A stretch of DNA of 64,000 nt from Variovorax gossypii (GTDB lineage: Bacteria > Pseudomonadota > Gammaproteobacteria > Burkholderiales > Burkholderiaceae_C), in contig NZ_RXOE01000001.1 in the NCBI RefSeq assembly GCF_003965815.1, positions 1,302,001 through 1,366,000 on the forward strand, written 5' to 3'. Within the stretch, counting starts at the first letter, position 1; each line of letters opens with the position of its first letter. Position numbers and translations under genes: made by a program. Shown one piece after another: positions 52,966-61,027 of the stretch. Under the pieces are notes generated by a model. It ran no database searches, was not told the origin of the DNA, and saw nothing but the letters and a program-made list of their open reading frames with translations.

Positions 52966-53655
52966 ATGGCCGGTTCGATCAGGGGCATCAGCTCCATGGC
53001 CACCAAGGGCCTGCTGGCGGAACTCGCCACTGCGTACACGGGCGCGAGCGGCGTGCCGCTCGCTTTCGAAGCGGTGGGCGGCGTGGATGCCGCGCGGCGC
53101 GTGTCGGCGGGAGAACCCTTCGACGTGGTGGTCCTGGCATCGGACGCCATCGACAAGCTGGCGGCCGCGGGCAAGGTGGATGCGTCGCGCAAGGTCGACG
53201 TGGTGCGCTCGGGCGTTGCGGTGGCGGTCGCCGCCGGAGCGGCGCAGGTCGACATCTCCACCGGGGAAGCGGTGCGCCGTGCCGTGCTGGACGCGGCCCG
53301 CATCGCGTACTCGACCGGGCCCAGCGGCGTTGCGTTGATCGCGCTGTTCGAGCGATGGGGCATCGCCGACGCGATCAGGGAACGGCTGGTGCAGGCGGCT
53401 CCCGGCGTTCCGGTGGGCTCGCTGGTCGCGCGCGGGGAGGCCTCGCTGGGCTTCCAGCAGCTCAGCGAGCTGATCGGCGTCGAAGGTATCGAACTGCTGG
53501 GGCCTCTTCCGCCGGAAATACAGATCACGACCGTCTTCAGTGCCGCACCGGTGGCGAATGCCTCCAGGCCGGATGCCGTGGACGGGCTGCTCGCCTACCT
53601 CGCCTCGCCGGCCACCGGGGACGCCAAGCGCCGGCACGGCATGGAGCCGGCCTAG
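52966..53655 (+). CDS. ModA/AcfC-like substrate-binding domain protein without signal peptide
   Basis: A 229-residue protein with the type II periplasmic-binding fold of molybdate-binding ModA proteins: GSIRGISSMATKGLLAELATAYTGASGVPLAFEAVGGVDAARRVSAGEPFDVVVLASDAIDKLAAAGKV, then VARGEASLGFQQLSELIGVEGIELLGPLPPEIQITTVFSAA. There is no signal peptide: the fold starts within ten residues of ATG 52966 (GTG 52960 overlaps the previous stop and adds two residues). It should therefore be cytosolic, where a transport role is impossible. Sensing a metabolite or buffering an oxyanion is a guess. The last 4 bases overlap the convergent LysR gene. Confidence 0.8.
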   Translation: MAGSIRGISSMATKGLLAELATAYTGASGVPLAFEAVGGVDAARRVSAGEPFDVVVLASDAIDKLAAAGKVDASRKVDVVRSGVAVAVAAGAAQVDISTGEAVRRAVLDAARIAYSTGPSGVALIALFERWGIADAIRERLVQAAPGVPVGSLVARGEASLGFQQLSELIGVEGIELLGPLPPEIQITTVFSAAPVANASRPDAVDGLLAYLASPATGDAKRRHGMEPA

Positions 53656-54569
53656 CGCGCAGCCGGCTTGCGGGAGCCATTGCCGTTGCTGTTGCCCTTC
53701 GCGGCAGTGACAAGCCCCGCGCTTTCGACAAAGCCGTGGATCAGCTTCAGCCGGGGCGAAGACCGCATCCACAGGATGCCGAAGCGCCGCGTCTCCGAAG
53801 GCAGCGGCAGCGGGATCTTCACGATGCGCTGCCCATCGAGCAGCGGCGAGGCGATGTCGGGCACGACCGCCACGCCGAGGCCGCGGTCCACCATCATCGC
53901 TATCGCCAGCAGCGAGCTGAGTTCGAAGCGCTCCTGCGGCACGATGCCCGCCGCGCGCAGGTAGCGGTCGGCCTGCTTGCCGCCGCCGAGGTTGCGGTCG
54001 TAGCGGATGAGCGGCGAGGTGCGCAGCAGCTCGTGCGGATCGCGCCGCGCGAGGCGGCTGGGCGCGAGCAGCACCAGCGGCTCCTCGCGCAGCAGGGCCC
54101 AGTCGAAGGTCTTGGCGAGCGCGAACGGCGGATACAGGCACACGGCCGCGTCGAGCTCTCCCTGCTGCATCGCCTTGTAGAGCGTGGCGGTGGTGCCCGA
54201 CTGCAGGAACACCTTGACGCCCGGATGCGCCTTCACGAAGCGCGCGAGGATGTCCGGCAGCAGGCTGTGGATGGCCGTGTTGATGGTGCCGATGACCAGC
54301 TCGCCCCCGGCCGCTTCGCTGCCCACCAGCGCCTTGATGTCGCTCACCTCGCGCAGCAGCGTGCGGGCCCGCTGCACCAGCCGGTGCCCTGCCTCGGTGG
54401 GCTGCACCGTGCGGCCGGCGCGCGCGAGCAGCGGCGCGTTGAGCTCGCGCTCCAGCGCGCGGATCTGCTGCGCCACCGCGCCGGGCGTCAGGTCGAGCCG
54501 GCGCGCGGCCTCGGACATCGAGCCCGACTCCACCACCAGAAGAAAGCTTTGCAGGTAGGCCGTTTCCAT
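53652..54569 (-). CDS. LysR-family transcriptional regulator
   Basis: A 305-residue LysR protein: METAYLQSFLLVVESGSMSEAARRLDLTPGAVAQQIRALERELNAPLLARAGRTVQPTEAGHRLV is the winged HTH, followed by GELVIGTINTAIHSLLPDILARFVKAHPGVKVFLQSGTTATLYKAMQQGELDAAVCL. The C-terminal tail GNSNGNGSRKPAAR is flexible. ATG 54569 is used; the frame is open to 54602. It is divergent from the CitE-like gene at 54647 and should control that operon through the palindromes at 54583-54612. Confidence 0.9.
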   Translation of the reverse strand: METAYLQSFLLVVESGSMSEAARRLDLTPGAVAQQIRALERELNAPLLARAGRTVQPTEAGHRLVQRARTLLREVSDIKALVGSEAAGGELVIGTINTAIHSLLPDILARFVKAHPGVKVFLQSGTTATLYKAMQQGELDAAVCLYPPFALAKTFDWALLREEPLVLLAPSRLARRDPHELLRTSPLIRYDRNLGGGKQADRYLRAAGIVPQERFELSSLLAIAMMVDRGLGVAVVPDIASPLLDGQRIVKIPLPLPSETRRFGILWMRSSPRLKLIHGFVESAGLVTAAKGNSNGNGSRKPAAR

Positions 54570-54582
54570 GAAGATAGATTTT

Positions 54583-54612
54583 CTGCGATGTGATCGCAGC
54601 AAACAGCTGTTT
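54583..54612. promoter_or_regulatory. Paired palindromes, candidate LysR operator
   Basis: CTGCGAT-GTG-ATCGCAG (54583-54599) and AAACAGCTGTTT (54601-54612) are two perfect palindromes one base apart in the 77-base gap between the LysR gene (54569) and the CitE-like gene (54647). They are the only dyads there and probably serve the LysR protein for both directions. Confidence 0.6.
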
Positions 54613-54646
54613 TTCTCATCTCATGAACCGGGAACACTGCCCTCCC

Positions 54647-55516
54647 ATGAGAAGCAAGCTATTCGTTCCCGGCACCCGCCCCGAACTGTTCGCCAAGGCG
54701 CTCGCCGGCGAAGCGGACGCCATCAGCCTCGACCTGGAAGACGCCGTTTCCGAGCCGCGCAAGGACGAGGCGCGCGAGACCGTGCGCAGGTTCCTCGAAA
54801 GCGGCGAGGCCGCTTCGTCGCGCAAGACGCTGATCGTTCGCGTCAACGCCATGGACACGCCGCACTTCGAGCGCGACGTCGCGGCGGTGGCGCGCAACGG
54901 CGTGCACCTGATCAACCTGCCCAAGCCGCAGAGCCCCGCGCATGTGCGCGCGGCCGCCGAAGCCATCGAGCGCGCGGAGCGGGCCAACGGCGTGCAGGCA
55001 CCCATCGGCCTGCTGCTGAACATCGAGACGCCCAACGCACTGCGCACGGCAGCCGAACTGGCGCTGGCGCATCCCCGCGTGGCAGGCCTGCAGCTGGGGC
55101 TGGGCGACCTGTTCGAGCCGCTGGGCATCGCCCGGCGCGAGCCTTCGGCGATCCGGCAGGCGATGTTCGCGGTGCGCATCGCGGCCGGCGAGGCAGGCCT
55201 GTATGCCTACGACAGCGCCTTCGCGAACATCCGCGACGCCGAGGGTTTCCGTACCGAGGCGATGCTGGCACGCGACCTCGGATTCCTCGGCAAGACCTGC
55301 ATCCACCCGAGCCAGATCGCCATCGCCAACGAGGTGTTCCGTCCTACCGACGAGGAGATCGCGCATGCCTGCAAGGTGGTCGAGGCCGCGCGCGATGCCG
55401 ATGCCAGGGGCGTCGGCGCCTACGTGGTGGACGGAAAGATGATCGACATCCCCTTCGTGATCCGCGCGCGCGCCATCGTCGAGAGCGCACGCAGCCTGGG
55501 CTTGATTCCTGGCTGA
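54647..55516 (+). CDS. HpcH/HpaI-CitE family acyl-CoA lyase
   Basis: A 289-residue CitE-like protein: MRSKLFVPGTRPELFAKALAGEADAISLDLEDAVSEPRKDEAR is the family start, with Asp/Glu metal site in DLEDAV; IVRVNAMDTPHFERDV, GLLLNIETPNALRTAAELA (Glu ligand), GLQLGLGDLFEPLG and FLGKTCIHPSQIAIANEVF follow. Relatives cleave citryl-, malyl-, methylmalyl- or citramalyl-CoA. ATG 54647 gives the family N terminus; ATG 54623 would add 8 residues. A class III CoA-transferase three genes on could make its thioester substrate. Confidence 0.9.
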   Translation: MRSKLFVPGTRPELFAKALAGEADAISLDLEDAVSEPRKDEARETVRRFLESGEAASSRKTLIVRVNAMDTPHFERDVAAVARNGVHLINLPKPQSPAHVRAAAEAIERAERANGVQAPIGLLLNIETPNALRTAAELALAHPRVAGLQLGLGDLFEPLGIARREPSAIRQAMFAVRIAAGEAGLYAYDSAFANIRDAEGFRTEAMLARDLGFLGKTCIHPSQIAIANEVFRPTDEEIAHACKVVEAARDADARGVGAYVVDGKMIDIPFVIRARAIVESARSLGLIPG

Positions 55517-55554
55517 ACTGCCTTCCATCAATAAAAGAAACCGGAGACAAGAAA

Positions 55555-56535
55555 ATGCATTTCCCATCCTTCCTTCGTCCGCGAGCGCTCGCCGTCGTCG
55601 CGTTTGCCGCATTCGCCGGCGCCGCGTTCGCCCAGGGCGGCTATCCCAGCAAGACCATCACCATCGTCGTGCCCTACCCGGCCGGCGGCTCCAACGACAC
55701 CTTCGCGCGGCAGGTGGCCAAGGAGCTGGGCGACCAGCTCAAGCAGCCGGTCATCATCGACAACCGGCCCGGCGCGAGCGGCAACACCGGCACGGCGCAG
55801 GTGGCGCGTTCCGCGCCGGACGGCTACACGCTGGTGGCCGTGTCGTCGAGCATGACGACCAACGCTGCGGTGCAGACGAAGCTGCCCTTCGATCCGGTCA
55901 AGGGCCTCGCACCCGTGGCGATGTTCGCCAAGGGGCCGTTCATCGTCGCTGTCAACAACGAGTTTCCTGCCAAGACGCCCGCCGAACTGATCGCCGCCAT
56001 CAAGGCGAAGCCGGGCCAGTACAACTACGCCTCGTCCGGCTCGGGCAGCGTCAACCAGTTCGGCACCGAGCTGCTCAAGGCCAAGGTGGGCGACCTGCAG
56101 ATCGCGCACATCCCGTACAAGGGCATGGGCCCGGCCGTGACCGACCTCGTGGGCAACCAGACGCAGCTGCTGATTTCCAGCGGCCCCTCGCTGCTGCCGA
56201 TGGTGCGCGCCGGCAAGCTGCGCGCGGTGGGCATCACCAGCCTGAAGCCGAGCCCCATCGCGCCCGACCTCACGCCCATTTCCACCGCCGTACCCGGCTA
56301 CGAGTTCGAACTCTGGTGGGGCCTGCTGGCGCCGGCGGGCACGCCGGCCGACGTGGTGGCCAAGCTGAACGGCGCGGTCAACCAGATCCTGGCGAAGCCC
56401 GAGATCACCGCCAACTTCCTGCGCGAAGGCGCCATCGCCACGCCGCTCACGCCGGCGCAGTTCGGCACCGTCATCGCCGACGACGTGGAGCGCTGGAAGA
56501 AGCTGGCAAAGCAACAGAACATCACCGCAGACTGA
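55555..56535 (+). CDS. Bug/TctC-type receptor
   Basis: A 326-residue periplasmic receptor: Sec signal MHFPSFLRPRALAVVAFAAFAGAAFAQ, then GGYPSKTITIVVPYPAGGSNDTFARQVAKELGDQLKQPVIIDNRPGASGNTGTAQVARSAPDGYTLVAVSS and FELWWGLLAPAGTPADVVAKLNGAV. It follows the CitE-like gene by 38 bases behind CCGGAGACAAG and precedes the CoA-transferase by 19 bases, so it belongs to the same operon and presumably binds the acid that the operon degrades. Confidence 0.92.
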   Translation: MHFPSFLRPRALAVVAFAAFAGAAFAQGGYPSKTITIVVPYPAGGSNDTFARQVAKELGDQLKQPVIIDNRPGASGNTGTAQVARSAPDGYTLVAVSSSMTTNAAVQTKLPFDPVKGLAPVAMFAKGPFIVAVNNEFPAKTPAELIAAIKAKPGQYNYASSGSGSVNQFGTELLKAKVGDLQIAHIPYKGMGPAVTDLVGNQTQLLISSGPSLLPMVRAGKLRAVGITSLKPSPIAPDLTPISTAVPGYEFELWWGLLAPAGTPADVVAKLNGAVNQILAKPEITANFLREGAIATPLTPAQFGTVIADDVERWKKLAKQQNITAD

Positions 56536-56554
56536 ACAAGGAAAGAGAAAGCCC

Positions 56555-57736
56555 ATGAGCATCACCGCCCCTGACGACACGCGCCTGCCCGAACGCCGGG
56601 GCCCCGCCGGCCCGCTGAGCGGCCTGCGCGTGCTCGACCTGAGCGCCTACATCGCGGGCCCGTACGGCTGCTCGCTGCTGGCCGACCAGGGCGCGGAAGT
56701 CATCAAGATCGAGCCGCCCACCGGCGACAACCTGCGCAAGTACCCCTCGACGCTGGAAGCCGAGAGCCGCGCCTTCATCGGCGTGAACCGCAGCAAGCTT
56801 GGCGTGATGCTCGACCTCAAGAACCGGGAAGACCTGGCCGCGCTGATGGAGTTGGTGCGCACCGCCGACGTGCTGGTGCACAACTTCCGTCCCAGTGTGC
56901 CGCCACGGCTGGGCATCGCCTACGAGCAGCTGAAGGCGGTGAACCAGCGGCTCATCTACTGCGCCGTCACCGGCTACGGCGAGACGGGGCCGCTGCGCGA
57001 GAAGGCCGGCTACGACCAGGTTCTGCAGACCATGACCGGCATGTGCGCGCTGCAGGGCAAGCGCGGCGAGCCGCCCGAGATCATCTACGGCTCGGTGGTC
57101 GACTACTATGCGGCCGCGCTGGTGGCCGCCGGCGTCGCCTCGGCGCTGTACGAGCGGGAGAAGAGCGGCGAAGGCCAGTTCGTCGGCGTCTCGCTGCTGC
57201 GCTCGGCGCTCACGATGCAGTCGGCGCGCATGGTGTGGGCCGAGGGCGAGCCCAAGGACGTGGGACGCGACATGCGCTCGGGCGGCATCACGGGCATCCA
57301 CCCCACGCGCGAGGGGCACATCTACATCTCGGCCAACACGCCGCACTTCTGGCAGGCGCTGTGCGCGAAGGTCGGGCTGCCGGAGCTGGCAGCCGACGAG
57401 CGCTACGACTCGGTGCGCAAGCGCGCGCAGCACGCGGCCGAGATCGTGCCGAAGCTGCGCGCCGCGCTGGCCGGGCGCACCGCGCTCGAATGGGAAGAGC
57501 TCTTCGGCGAAGAAGTGCCCTGCTCCGCCGCCCGCACGGTGGAAGACATGTTCGACAACGAGCAGGTGCTGGCCGAGGACATGGTGGCGAACTTTTCTCA
57601 TCCCACGCTGGGCTCGTACCGGGGCTTCACCCGCCCTGTGCGCTTCGGCCGCACGCCGGGCCCGGAGCCTTTCGCGGCGCCGACGCTGGGGCAGCACACG
57701 TCGGCCGTGCTGGCCACGCGGGGCAGGGACGACTGA
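56555..57736 (+). CDS. Class III (CaiB/Frc family) CoA-transferase
   Basis: A 393-residue enzyme of the formyl-CoA-transferase family: GPLSGLRVLDLSAYIAGPYGCSLLADQGAEVIKIEPPTGD, NRSKLGVMLDLKNREDLAALMELVRTADVLVHNFRPSVPPRLGI, and Asp154 in AGYDQVLQTMTGMCAL, the residue that forms the acyl/CoA intermediates. It moves CoA between carboxylic acids. With the CitE-like lyase it forms the minimal set for activating and cleaving a hydroxy-dicarboxylate such as malate, citramalate or a relative. The amidohydrolase gene follows after 3 bases. Confidence 0.92.
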   Translation: MSITAPDDTRLPERRGPAGPLSGLRVLDLSAYIAGPYGCSLLADQGAEVIKIEPPTGDNLRKYPSTLEAESRAFIGVNRSKLGVMLDLKNREDLAALMELVRTADVLVHNFRPSVPPRLGIAYEQLKAVNQRLIYCAVTGYGETGPLREKAGYDQVLQTMTGMCALQGKRGEPPEIIYGSVVDYYAAALVAAGVASALYEREKSGEGQFVGVSLLRSALTMQSARMVWAEGEPKDVGRDMRSGGITGIHPTREGHIYISANTPHFWQALCAKVGLPELAADERYDSVRKRAQHAAEIVPKLRAALAGRTALEWEELFGEEVPCSAARTVEDMFDNEQVLAEDMVANFSHPTLGSYRGFTRPVRFGRTPGPEPFAAPTLGQHTSAVLATRGRDD

Positions 57737-57739
57737 GCC

Positions 57740-58615
57740 ATGCACGACGAACCCGCCGTGCCCCACAGCAGCGGCACGCGCAAGCCACGCATCGCGGCAC
57801 CCGAAGGCGCATGCGACGCGCACATCCACGTGTACGACCGCCGCTTCGCGCTGCACGGCTCGCCCGACGCGATGCTGGACAACGCCACCGCCGACGACTA
57901 TCGCCTGCTGCAGCAGCGCACCGGCACGCAACGCACGGTGATCGTGCAGCCGCGCGTGCACGGCACCGACAACAGCGTGACGCTGGCGGCCATCCAGGCA
58001 CTGGGCGCGGAGCGCACGCGCGGCGTTGCCGTGGTGCGGCCCGAGGTAAGCGATGCCGAGTTGCAGCATCTGCACGCGGGCGGCATTCGCGGCATCCGCT
58101 TCACGCTGTACACCGCAACGAACGCGACGACGGATTTCTCCATGGTCGAGCCGCTGGCGAATCGCGTTCACGCGCTCGGCTGGCACGTGCAGCTGCACTG
58201 GAGCGCAGACCAGATCGCCGCGCACTCGACGCTGCTCGAGCGCCTGCCCTGCACGGTGGTGTTCGACCATCTCGCCCGCTTGCCGCAGCCCGATGGCCTC
58301 TCGCACCCCGCACACGGCGTGGTGAGCCGGCTGCTCGACAACGGCCGCACCTGGATCAAGCTGTCGGGCGCGTATCTCGACTCCGCCCTCGGCGCCGAAG
58401 GCGGCTATGCCGACACGGTCGAGATCGCCCGTGCCTGGGCACGGCAGGCACCCGAACGCATCGTGTGGGGCAGCGACTGGCCCCATCCCACCGAGCGCAC
58501 GGCCAAGCCCGACGACGCGCAGCTCTTCGACCTGCTGGGCGAATGGGTGCCCGACGAGGCCGCGCGCCGCCGCGTGCTGGTCGACAACCCGGCGCGGCTC
58601 TACGACTTTTCCTGA
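57740..58615 (+). CDS. Amidohydrolase 2 family (lactonase/dicarboxylate hydrolase-like)
   Basis: A 291-residue TIM-barrel hydrolase: ACDAHIHVYDRRF carries the HxH metal motif; TVIVQPRVHGTDNSVTLAAIQALG, GIRGIRFTLYTATNATTDF, GWHVQLHW, TVVFDHLARLPQPDG and RIVWGSDWPHPTERTAKPDDAQL complete the COG3618 pattern, with Asp in GSDWPHP. Relatives are 2-pyrone-4,6-dicarboxylate hydrolase (LigI), galactarolactone isomerase and sulfomuconolactonase. Here it could open a lactone before the CoA-transferase step. The exact substrate is not readable. Confidence 0.88.
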   Translation: MHDEPAVPHSSGTRKPRIAAPEGACDAHIHVYDRRFALHGSPDAMLDNATADDYRLLQQRTGTQRTVIVQPRVHGTDNSVTLAAIQALGAERTRGVAVVRPEVSDAELQHLHAGGIRGIRFTLYTATNATTDFSMVEPLANRVHALGWHVQLHWSADQIAAHSTLLERLPCTVVFDHLARLPQPDGLSHPAHGVVSRLLDNGRTWIKLSGAYLDSALGAEGGYADTVEIARAWARQAPERIVWGSDWPHPTERTAKPDDAQLFDLLGEWVPDEAARRRVLVDNPARLYDFS

Positions 58616-58638
58616 CCTCAAAGACCCGAGACATCGAG

Positions 58639-59601
58639 ATGAAGAAGCGACTCCTGAAATCCATCGCCACGCTGGCCGCCTGCGCCGTTCCCCTGCTGGG
58701 CTGGGCCGCGTGGCCCGACAAGCCGATCCGCATGGTCGTGCCCTACGCGGCCGGCGGCGGCGCCGACAACACGGCGCGCATCGTCGCGCAGCAGATGAGC
58801 GCCTCGCTGGGACAGCAGATCGTCATCGACAACAAGCCCGGCGCGGGCGGCGTGATCGGCGCCGACAACGTGGCCAAGGCCGCGGCCGACGGCTACACCG
58901 TGCTCTACGACGCCTCGGCGTTCTCGGTGAACCCGTCGCTGCGCAAGCTGCCCTTCGACGCGGCGAAGGACTTCATTCCCGTTTCTCTGGTGGCCACCGC
59001 GCCGCAGATCCTCGTAGTGCCCGCGACCGCGCCGTACAAGACGGTGCCGGAGTTCATCGACTACGCGCGCAAGAACCCGGGCAAGCTGAGCTTCGCGTCG
59101 GCGGGCGGCGGCACCGGCTCGCACCTGGCGGGCGAGGCGCTGAACGAGCAGGCGAAGATCAACCTGATGCACGTGCCCTACAAGGGCGGCGCGCCCGCAC
59201 TGACCGACGTGATGGGCGAGCAGGTGTCGGCCTACTTCGGCAACGTGGCCTCGACGCTGGGCTACGTGAAGAGCGGCAAGCTGCGCGCGCTGGGCGTGAG
59301 CTCGCTCAAGCGCGTGCCGGGGCTGCCCGAGGTGCCGACGCTCGCCGAGTCGGGCCTGCCGGGCTACAACGTGGTCGAGTGGAACGGCGTGTTCCTGCCC
59401 AAGGGCACGCCCGCCGACATCGTGCAGAAGCTCGGGAAAGCCGTGCAGGCCGCGGTGAACGATCCTGCCGTGCGGCAGAAGCTGCTGCAGCTGGGCCTGG
59501 AGCCGGCCGGCACCACCCCCGAAGCATTCGCGAAGTTCGTGCAGGACGAGACCGGCAGGGTGAGCGCGCTGGTTCGCTCGCGGAACATCAGGGTCGATTG
59601 A
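58639..59601 (+). CDS. Bug/TctC-type receptor
   Basis: A 320-residue receptor: short Sec signal MKKRLLKSIATLAACAVPLLGWA, then AWPDKPIRMVVPYAAGGGADNTARIVAQQMSASLGQQIVIDNKPGAGGVIGADNVAKAAADGYTVLYDASAFSVNPSL and VVEWNGVFLPKGTPADIVQKLGKAV. It is the last gene of the operon that starts at 54647 and the second Bug gene in it. Having two receptors for one pathway suggests either two related substrates or one sensor and one carrier partner. Confidence 0.92.
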   Translation: MKKRLLKSIATLAACAVPLLGWAAWPDKPIRMVVPYAAGGGADNTARIVAQQMSASLGQQIVIDNKPGAGGVIGADNVAKAAADGYTVLYDASAFSVNPSLRKLPFDAAKDFIPVSLVATAPQILVVPATAPYKTVPEFIDYARKNPGKLSFASAGGGTGSHLAGEALNEQAKINLMHVPYKGGAPALTDVMGEQVSAYFGNVASTLGYVKSGKLRALGVSSLKRVPGLPEVPTLAESGLPGYNVVEWNGVFLPKGTPADIVQKLGKAVQAAVNDPAVRQKLLQLGLEPAGTTPEAFAKFVQDETGRVSALVRSRNIRVD

Positions 59602-59751
59602 GCGTCGCGCCCGGCGGCGCGTGAAACGTAGTGTGCGGGCTGCGTCCCGCGGATACAGAGGAATACGCAATCCGCTCCACTGGCGGGTGCCCCGGCGAAG
59701 AATCGGTTCCGTTCACAGACGAACGCCCGTCACTCTTCCGAAGGAACCGCC

Positions 59752-60321
59752 ATGCGCTTTCGCTCTTCCGCCCTCTATTTCGCCGTTGCCGTCGCCGCCT
59801 CGGCGGCCGCCCTCACACTGACCTTCGCGGCGCCCTCGCCGTTCGGCGGCGACATACCGGCTTCTGAAGCCGTCGCGGCGCCCGAATTCCAGAACATCGA
59901 CACCTGGCTCAACTCGCAGCCGCTCAAGCTGAGCGAGCTGCGCGGCAAGGTGGTGCTGGTCGACTTCTGGACCTACACCTGCATCAACTGCCTGAACCAC
60001 CTTCCATACGTGAAGGACTGGAACCAGAAGTACAAGGACAAGGGCCTGGTGGTCGTCGGCGTCCACACGCCGGAGTTCGCGTACGAGAAGTCGACGAAGA
60101 ACGTGAAGGACGCCATCGAGCGCCTGCAGATCAGGCACGCGGTGGCGCAGGACAACAGCTACGGCACCTGGAAGGCCTTCAGGAACCAGTACTGGCCGGC
60201 CGTGTACCTGATCGACAAGCAGGGAAAGATCGTCTACTCGCACTTCGGCGAGGGCAGCTACGGCACGACGGAGAAGAAGATCCAGGCGCTGCTGGCCGAG
60301 CCTGCGCCTGCCGGGATCTGA
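59752..60321 (+). CDS. Exported thioredoxin-like protein (DipZ C-domain type)
   Basis: A 189-residue redoxin: N-terminal signal or anchor (SALYFAVAVAASAAALTLTFAAPS), then a TlpA/AhpC-type domain with LVDFWTYTCINCLNHLPYVKDWNQKYKDKGLVVVGVHTPEFAYEKSTKNVKDAIERLQI. The active site is CINC in TYTCINCLNHLPY, as in the thioredoxin domain of mycobacterial DipZ, and YWPAVYLIDKQGKIVYSHFGEGSY is also typical. It acts in the periplasm, most likely reduced by the DipZ/CcdA-like protein that starts at 63562. Upstream, 59602-59751 shows no clear site. Confidence 0.88.
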   Translation: MRFRSSALYFAVAVAASAAALTLTFAAPSPFGGDIPASEAVAAPEFQNIDTWLNSQPLKLSELRGKVVLVDFWTYTCINCLNHLPYVKDWNQKYKDKGLVVVGVHTPEFAYEKSTKNVKDAIERLQIRHAVAQDNSYGTWKAFRNQYWPAVYLIDKQGKIVYSHFGEGSYGTTEKKIQALLAEPAPAGI

Positions 60322-60344
60322 AACAGCGCTGTTGTCCGGGGCGC

Positions 60345-60438
60345 GATCACGCCGACGGGGTACCTTGCTCCGCGAAAGTCCTCCGGCCTTCGGCCTCTCC
60401 CTTTATTTCGCTGCGCAAGGCACCCCATCGTCGCGATC
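60345..60438. repeat. 94-base hairpin module 1
   Basis: Outer arms 60345-60368 and 60415-60438 pair at 20 of 24 positions; the core between them (60369-60414) is the reverse complement of the core of module 2 at 60483, with a few changes. It contains GGCCTTCGGCC, a small inner stem. It begins 23 bases after the thioredoxin stop. Together with module 2 it fills most of the 303-base gap 60322-60624, which holds no credible gene. Confidence 0.75.
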
Positions 60439-60482
60439 GATGGACGCAGCGGTCTATCCGGCCGCACAGGCGCAGCGCCCAT

Positions 60483-60576
60483 GTGCGAATGGCACCGGGT
60501 GCTCCCGCAGCGAAATAAGGGAGGAGGCCGCAGGCCGGGGGACATTCGCGGAGGGAGTACCCGGTGCCATTCGCAC
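60483..60576. repeat. 94-base hairpin module 2
   Basis: Arms 60483-60506 and 60553-60576 pair at 23 of 24 positions. The core (60507-60552) contains AGCGAAATAAGGGAG, GGCCGCAGGCC and ACATTCGCGG and matches module 1 in inverted orientation. The outer arms of the two modules are unlike each other, yet each pair is self-complementary, so pairing, not sequence, is kept. It lies 48 bases before a small plus-strand gene. Confidence 0.78.
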
Positions 60577-60624
60577 GCACCCCGAACATGGCCCCCCCGA
60601 ACAAAACCAAACAGGAGCAAAGAA

Positions 60625-60762
60625 ATGAAGAAACTCTGGCTCGCCCTGCTCTTCTTCGCAGGCGGCGTCGCGCACGAAGTACGCAACCCGGTGAGCTGCC
60701 AGTGCATCTCGTCCAGGCAGGAAGACGGCTTGCGCAAGCGCTCGCGGAAGCCTTCGAAGTGA
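60625..60762 (+). CDS. Small exported or membrane peptide, hypothetical
   Basis: A 45-residue frame with a good AGGAG site 8 bases before ATG 60625. It reads MKKLWLALLFFAGGVAHEVRN, a short signal-like hydrophobic start, then PVSCQCISSRQEDGLRKRSRKPSK, with a CxC and a strongly basic tail. Size, signal and ribosome site suggest a real gene, but it is short and I recognise no family. It ends 16 bases from the end of the convergent DUF333 lipoprotein gene. Confidence 0.5.
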   Translation: MKKLWLALLFFAGGVAHEVRNPVSCQCISSRQEDGLRKRSRKPSK

Positions 60763-60777
60763 AGCCGCCCTGCTTCG

Positions 60778-61011
60778 CTACTTCCCCGGATGATCCCGGC
60801 GGTAAAGCTCCCACTCCTCGATCTGCCTGCCGTCCGGAAGCTGGCAGATACCGTACTGCCCCTTGTCGTTCGACCTCATGAGCGTCTTGCCCCCGAGGCT
60901 CTGGCAGTAGACCGAAGCCGGGTTCGCCATGCCCACGGCTCGTGGCGGTTCGGGCTGGGCGCATGCGGCGATGAAGAGAGCACCCAGCGGCAGCGTCAGT
61001 ACTTTGATCAT
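60778..61011 (-). CDS. DUF333 family small lipoprotein
   Basis: A 77-residue lipoprotein: MIKVLTLPLGALFIAAC (Cys17 in the lipobox IAAC), then NPASVYCQSLGGKTLMRSNDKGQYGICQLPDGRQIEEWELYRRDHPGK. NPAS-YC---GG and G---C-LPDG---EEW-L-R match DUF333, a small secreted domain with a disulfide, sometimes named putative hemolysin; the function is unknown. ATG 61011 is used, since the longer frame overlaps the response-regulator gene. The gene lies 16 bases after that gene on the same strand. Confidence 0.85.
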   Translation of the reverse strand: MIKVLTLPLGALFIAACAQPEPPRAVGMANPASVYCQSLGGKTLMRSNDKGQYGICQLPDGRQIEEWELYRRDHPGK

Positions 61012-61027
61012 TGCGCGAGTGTAGGCC

